Below are positions 59,481 to 64,000 of a DNA stretch of 64,000 bases, piece after piece. How positions within the stretch are numbered: the stretch's first letter is position 1; each line of letters opens with the position of its first letter. The notes under the pieces were generated by a model that saw only the letters and a list, made by a program, of their open reading frames with translations, was not told the origin of the DNA and made no database searches. The stretch is from assembly GCA_030142905.1 (NCBI GenBank), contig JASJOG010000112.1:908501-972500 (forward strand), written 5' to 3'. The position numbers and the translations under genes were made by a program. The stretch comes from Heliopora coerulea. Lineage: Eukaryota; Cnidaria; Anthozoa; Scleralcyonacea; Helioporidae.

Positions 59481-60641
59481 AGATTATTCATCGTCGGCAC
59501 TATATATTGAAAACACTTTCCGTTAATGTCTTGAATCATTCAGTCCTCTATTCAACCATAATAAAGTAATAACAAGCCCCAAAACAAAAATTAGCCATGT
59601 ACAAGGTAAAAAAAATTAAGGTACAAGGATCAATTTGTGTGGTCAAACAAATAAAGTAATCAGCATGAGTTTCGTAGGAAGTGTGAAAATCTATTGTAAT
59701 ACCAGAAGAAAAATGCATGAGTAATTTCCGAGTTTCGATTTTCTATTTTGATATCGACTCTGGGTTCTGATTCACGAAGGTGGCCTTTAAATATTGGAAA
59801 GCAAGAACGATTAGGTTGTTTTGCTGTAATTCGTAGACCTACGACAGCAACCAGTGAGGGATGGAGAAAGTAAGTGTTAGGGTAGTGAGAAGAGTTTTCA
59901 TTGATGAGACAATATTTTCATCCCAATTTTTGTTTCGTTTCATGTAAGGTAAAAATCCCACCAAGAAGAACAAAATTGATCTAAGTGACCGCTATTTAGT
60001 TAGTGATATAGGACAGCAGCGAGTATTTTACTACGTAACTGTAAAAATCCAGGATGTATTCAATTTATCTAACTTCAATTATAGAAGTCTTTGTCATGGT
60101 CGCGAATGATGTTAATTGAGAACGGTGATACAGTGCGAGATGGCCGAGATGTTCGTGTCACTATTTCTTCTTACCATTATATTTGTTTGACCAGCCATTA
60201 ATTATACCACTTACCTTCGTGCACATGCTGGCTCTCTGTGGCTAAAATATATAATTTTTATCCTGCACATCGATTGTTTTCTTGGTGTTTAGTTATGTCT
60301 TTCAGCTCTCTTCCAATTATGTCTTGGAATTGTAGAGCCTTGGAAAGTGGAATTCCTCTGACTTTTTAAGTAATATTCAAAGGCTTAGTTTTCTGGTCAA
60401 CTTGGTATACTGATAGAAAATACTTTAAAGGCAAATGGAAAAGACACTTTAATATGCGTTACATGCAGCATAGTTTTCAACAATTCATATTTTTAGCAGT
60501 CAAAGGTCACTTCAAGGAAAGAAGTGTAGTATAGCTCAATTTCTGAACTGATGAAAGCAATGTTTTAAAAATGTTATAAATCATACAGTAGCGTTAAAGG
60601 CCCGGTAGTATTAAGAACAACCACGGCCATTTGCTCAAGGC

Positions 60642-63600
60642 AGTAGCGTAACGGACTAAGGTCAGGGTTAGAGCAACTTCTAAGGGCCCCCGACCTCAAA
60701 GGGGCCCCCGATGAATTTAAGATGACGTCATGGCTTTAAAAATTTAAATTAATTAGAAGAAATGATATCCTATGATTCCTATCACACGATAAACCAAGGG
60801 AGTAATTTTCACTAACATTTTATTCACAATGATATTCGTATTTCTTCTGTTGTTTCTGTCATTTTAAATATGCGGTATATGTCATAAATGTATCTCAGGC
60901 GCCAATTCGCTGGCCGATCTCTGGTCAGCAGTCTTTGATTAGGTATTTTATGTTCGAAGAACACGACGATCACAACGTTCGGCGGACGTTTGTTTTGCTA
61001 GGAAGTCAGCTTGGTTATGGTAATTTCGCTGTTAATACAATTTAAATCAATTTTACTTATTTTTGATTGGCTAATGATATCAAAATTAACTTTTAATTTT
61101 TTTTACTAGTGGTATTTAGTTACTGACGTCAGCGATGTTGTTTCTCGAGGTTTTACAGACGGTAAAGCAAATATTTGGCGAAACACGCGTGCCATTTTTC
61201 ATTAATTCTTCTCGAACCGTGTTATTTCCTATACTAATTTATGACCTCAAATTTAAAACGAAAGTATAATTCTGGTGCATTTAAAAAAGCAGAGAAAAAT
61301 CGCAGGATCGAAGCTGCCACATTAAGTACGGGCGACATGTCGTCTTTCCTTCAGACTGGGAAGAAAGATGAATTAACAATTTGTCAAGGTGATACTCGGC
61401 TTCATGGTGATTGTCCTGCCTCTTCGAGTGAAAGTCATGGCAATGAAGATTATGGGAAGCAAAATCCTGAAATATCTGAAAATAATGGACGGAGTAAAGA
61501 GAAAGAAGCAGCAGAAAAAGAAGAGAGCATTGCGCCATTCAACGAAGAGAACATTGTCACTGGACCAGTACCAGAAAATGGTGTCGCTATCAGCCATTCA
61601 AGTGATCCATCTTCAAGATTGAATTCTGTTAGTGAAAGATCTCAGTTTGATTTTGATTTGTCGAGACGTTATCCAGCAGACCGCGACCACCTTTGCGAGA
61701 CAATCAACGACGCTTCTTTAAAAAGGGAGATTTTAAACCATGGATCATGTAGACCATCTGGCCCTTTTGAATACAGAGATAAAGCAGGAACATTGGTCAC
61801 TAATTTCCATGCTAGGTATTACAACAAATTTGACGATAATATTTCAGTTCCAAGAGGCTGGTTTTGTTATTCCAAGAACTGAAAAAACCGTACTGTGAGG
61901 TTTGTTGACTATTTGCTGATCGTTCAAACAAGAATTACGAGAGTCAAAAGGGTTGGATAAACGGCGTATCTGGTTCTACTCATAATATGTCAGCCAAGAT
62001 TAATCGGCACGAAAAGCCAGTTTTGCACATAGAAGCATCCGCTGTCTCTCTAAGGTGGAAATCTGGAAAAGTTCTTGATGAAGAAAACGAGAATGAAATA
62101 CGCCGGAATTCACTGTTTTGGGTCAAAGTCCTGGAACGAATCCTGTCAATCATCTTGACTTTGGCATCGTTAAGTTTAGCTTTCAGGGGGCACCGAGAAG
62201 CCGTGTCTGACGGAATATGTGAAGGTGGCAACTTTCTGGGATAGGTTGCATTATTTGTACAATATAATGAAGTCCTTTCCGAAGTTATTTCGCTTCCCGC
62301 TAAAGCTACTAAATATCTCAGTGCCAAAATTCAAAATGAGCTAATTAGTGTTCTTGCAAATGCGGTAACGCCACCACTTGTCAAAAGGATCAACGATGCA
62401 CCATTTTGGTCTGTTATTTTGAATTCAGCTAGTGATATCTCACGGGTGGACCAACTGAGCGTTGTCGTTAGGTGGGTACAGGTTGAGGGTGAAGACTGTA
62501 GGGTGGTTAAGAGTTTCATGGGTTTTGTTAAATTAAATGATGCAAAGGCAGAGGGTATAGCTTCTACTGCGAAGGAGTTTCTTGAAGGACTTGGTTTGTC
62601 TTTTTGTAAGATAAGAGGTCAAGGGTATGATGGAGCTAGTGTAATGAGCGGGATTCACACTGGTGTGCAAAGTTTAATTAGAGAGATAATCCAATCTCCG
62701 GTTCCATTCTTACACTGTGGTTATCACAACTTGAATTTAGTAATAAATGATGCGGTTAGCTCAATACAGGAGAATGAAAGTTTCTTTAGGCTATTAGGTG
62801 AAGTATTTAATTTCTTTGGGTCATCGTTGAATAGGTGGGATTAACTTAGAATCCATGCTGCTCGCGGATCTCTCACTTTGAAGAAATTATGTGTAACAAG
62901 GTAGTCTTCGCGAATAGATGCAGTTCGTGCCGTACGCAAGAGATATCGAGACATTATGAAGATTCTAACACGACTGTCTTTAACATGGACAAATAAAAAA
63001 GAAAGGGACGAGGCTAGATGTCTTAAGGAAAAATTAGACAGTTATGAATTTGTATTATTTATCGTTATTTGGGAACGAATTCTCCACGCAATAACCTCCA
63101 CTTCACGTAAAATGCAGTCTCCTAAAGTTGATCTCAGTTGTTGCAAGGCTCTTAAGCTGCTCTCTTTCAGAACTAATAATTCTACGAGACTCTTGGGACT
63201 GTGGTGCTAACAGCTTTTGCATTGGCCAAATCATGGGATGCTGCCCTCCATTTTAAACAAAAGAGAAAAAGAAAGGTCGAGGTTTTTGGATGAATTGTGT
63301 GATGACGAAAATATAGATAATCCTGAACAAGCGTTTAAAGTGAATGTCTTTTATAAAACAGTAGATACAGCTTTAATGCAACTGCGGCAAAGATTTGACG
63401 GTCAAGACATGCTAACGTCCACGTTTAACATTTTATTTCCCAAAAGTATGGTAAAGGCTACTCAGGAAGACCTTTTAAGAGCTTCGTCGGCAATACTGAG
63501 TGAATATCCAACTGATTTTACCGAAGACTTGGAATCAGAACTCAGATCGTTTGTTAACGAATTTAGAAAAGAAATTAAAGAAAAAGATTGTGTCTTGGAT

Positions 63601-64000
63601 GTGATAAAATTGATGCTTGAAAGTCGCGTCACTTCGTCGTTTCCTATGGTGTACAAGCTACTCGTTCTCTTCGTTTCAATCCCGGCAACTGTAGCATCGG
63701 CAGAGCGGTCTTTTTCCAAACTAAAGCTTATTAAGACATACCTTAGATCCACAATGAGCCAAGAGAGAGTATATCTCTTGGCTATTCTATCTATTGAAAA
63801 TGCTGAGGCCAGATCAATTGATAAGAAGGAATTGATTAACAGTTTTGCAAGTCTCAATGCACGTAGGTGCAACCAATTTGGCTTGTAAATGTAAAGTGTA
63901 AATGTTCGGTTTTATATTGCCCATTTGGACATATTCTCAGACAGTGGACACTGTGTCATGCAGTCTCCGGTTGACATAAATGTAGCTTAAATACTTTGTC
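60642..64000 (+). mobile_element. hAT DNA transposon, right end outside the window
   Basis: The left end CAGTAGCGTAACGG is hAT-like and is followed by the GGGCCCCC motifs often seen in such ends. Copy L at 13930-13945 reads through this position without interruption, giving the empty site. The right end and target duplication lie beyond 64000. A transposase pseudogene fills 61241-63888. Confidence 0.85.
61241..63888 (+). pseudogene. hAT transposase pseudogene (ZMYM1-like)
   Basis: Five open pieces (61241-61882, 61987-62244, 62419-62844, 62956-63210, 63217-63888) run in order. They encode a basic, Ser-rich leader, a TTF-type zinc-finger region (about 61640-62070), the RNase H-like core with W-S-V-I-L-N-S (the usual catalytic Asp is Asn), G-Q-G-Y-D-G-A-S with the second Asp, C-G-Y-H-N-L-N-L, and the C-terminal dimerisation domain with A-S-A-E-R-S-F-S-K-L-K and a final N-S-F-A. 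Frame breaks and stops near 61882, 62244 and 62844, and loss of the first Asp, make it inactive. It is a different hAT family from that at 10812-13767. Confidence 0.9.

Larger units (their letters stand above)
56826..60641. repeat. Segmental duplication, copy R part 3
   Basis: Paralogous to 7600-10811 and 13776-13937. It contains its own tandem duplication: about 57015-57375 plus 57766-57990 is repeated at 57991-58580, with 57376-57765 present only in the first unit. The block 60040-60470 is the best preserved match to copy L. The only possible genes are the short ORF at 56898 and transposon parts listed separately. Confidence 0.75.

Noticed and set aside
61241..63888. Domesticated ZMYM1-type host gene
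   Set aside because: Multiple frame breaks, loss of a catalytic Asp and a hAT-type terminal repeat at 60642 point to a dead transposon.

Overview
The window looks like nuclear DNA of an anthozoan cnidarian, most likely a stony coral. It is AT-rich, its genes are split by long introns, and repeats dominate. The recognisable host genes belong to families that are expanded in corals: a TNF receptor with a C-terminal death domain, an IRE1/RNase L-like kinase domain, and a second death-domain exon. The species call is inference from gene content only.

Layout. 1-13937 is a decayed gene-poor segment (copy L) interrupted by a hAT element (10812-13767). It is collinear with 43621-60641 (copy R). Copy R starts only 57 bp after the stop codon of the TNF-receptor gene, so the left window edge probably abuts the 3' end of another receptor paralogue. 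14941-17534 holds a probable first exon and a complete kinase-domain exon. A death-domain exon follows at 23953-24245 with a compatible splice phase, so kinase and death domain may form one gene. 25-34.6 kb holds SINEs, Penelope-like remnants, MITEs and long stretches without genes.

34660-43564 is a TNF-receptor gene on the + strand: a cysteine-rich ectodomain and transmembrane exon, five small tail exons and a death-domain exon. All introns from the transmembrane exon onward are phase 1. Two of the tail exons look like a duplicated pair carrying basophilic-kinase and 14-3-3-type motifs. One frame break lies inside the ectodomain exon.

Copy R is filled with later insertions: a Ty3/gypsy LTR element (44939-49797) that itself carries a mariner-type MITE in gag; foldback MITEs; a Penelope-like element (52.6-56.8 kb) with a second Penelope-like element inserted into its reverse-transcriptase YxDD motif; a Penelope 3' fragment (59.1-59.5 kb); and a second hAT element (from 60642) running off the right edge. 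Because the two segments are collinear, several insertions can be seen against an empty allele in the other copy. No rRNA, intact tRNA, CRISPR array or prokaryotic operon was found.
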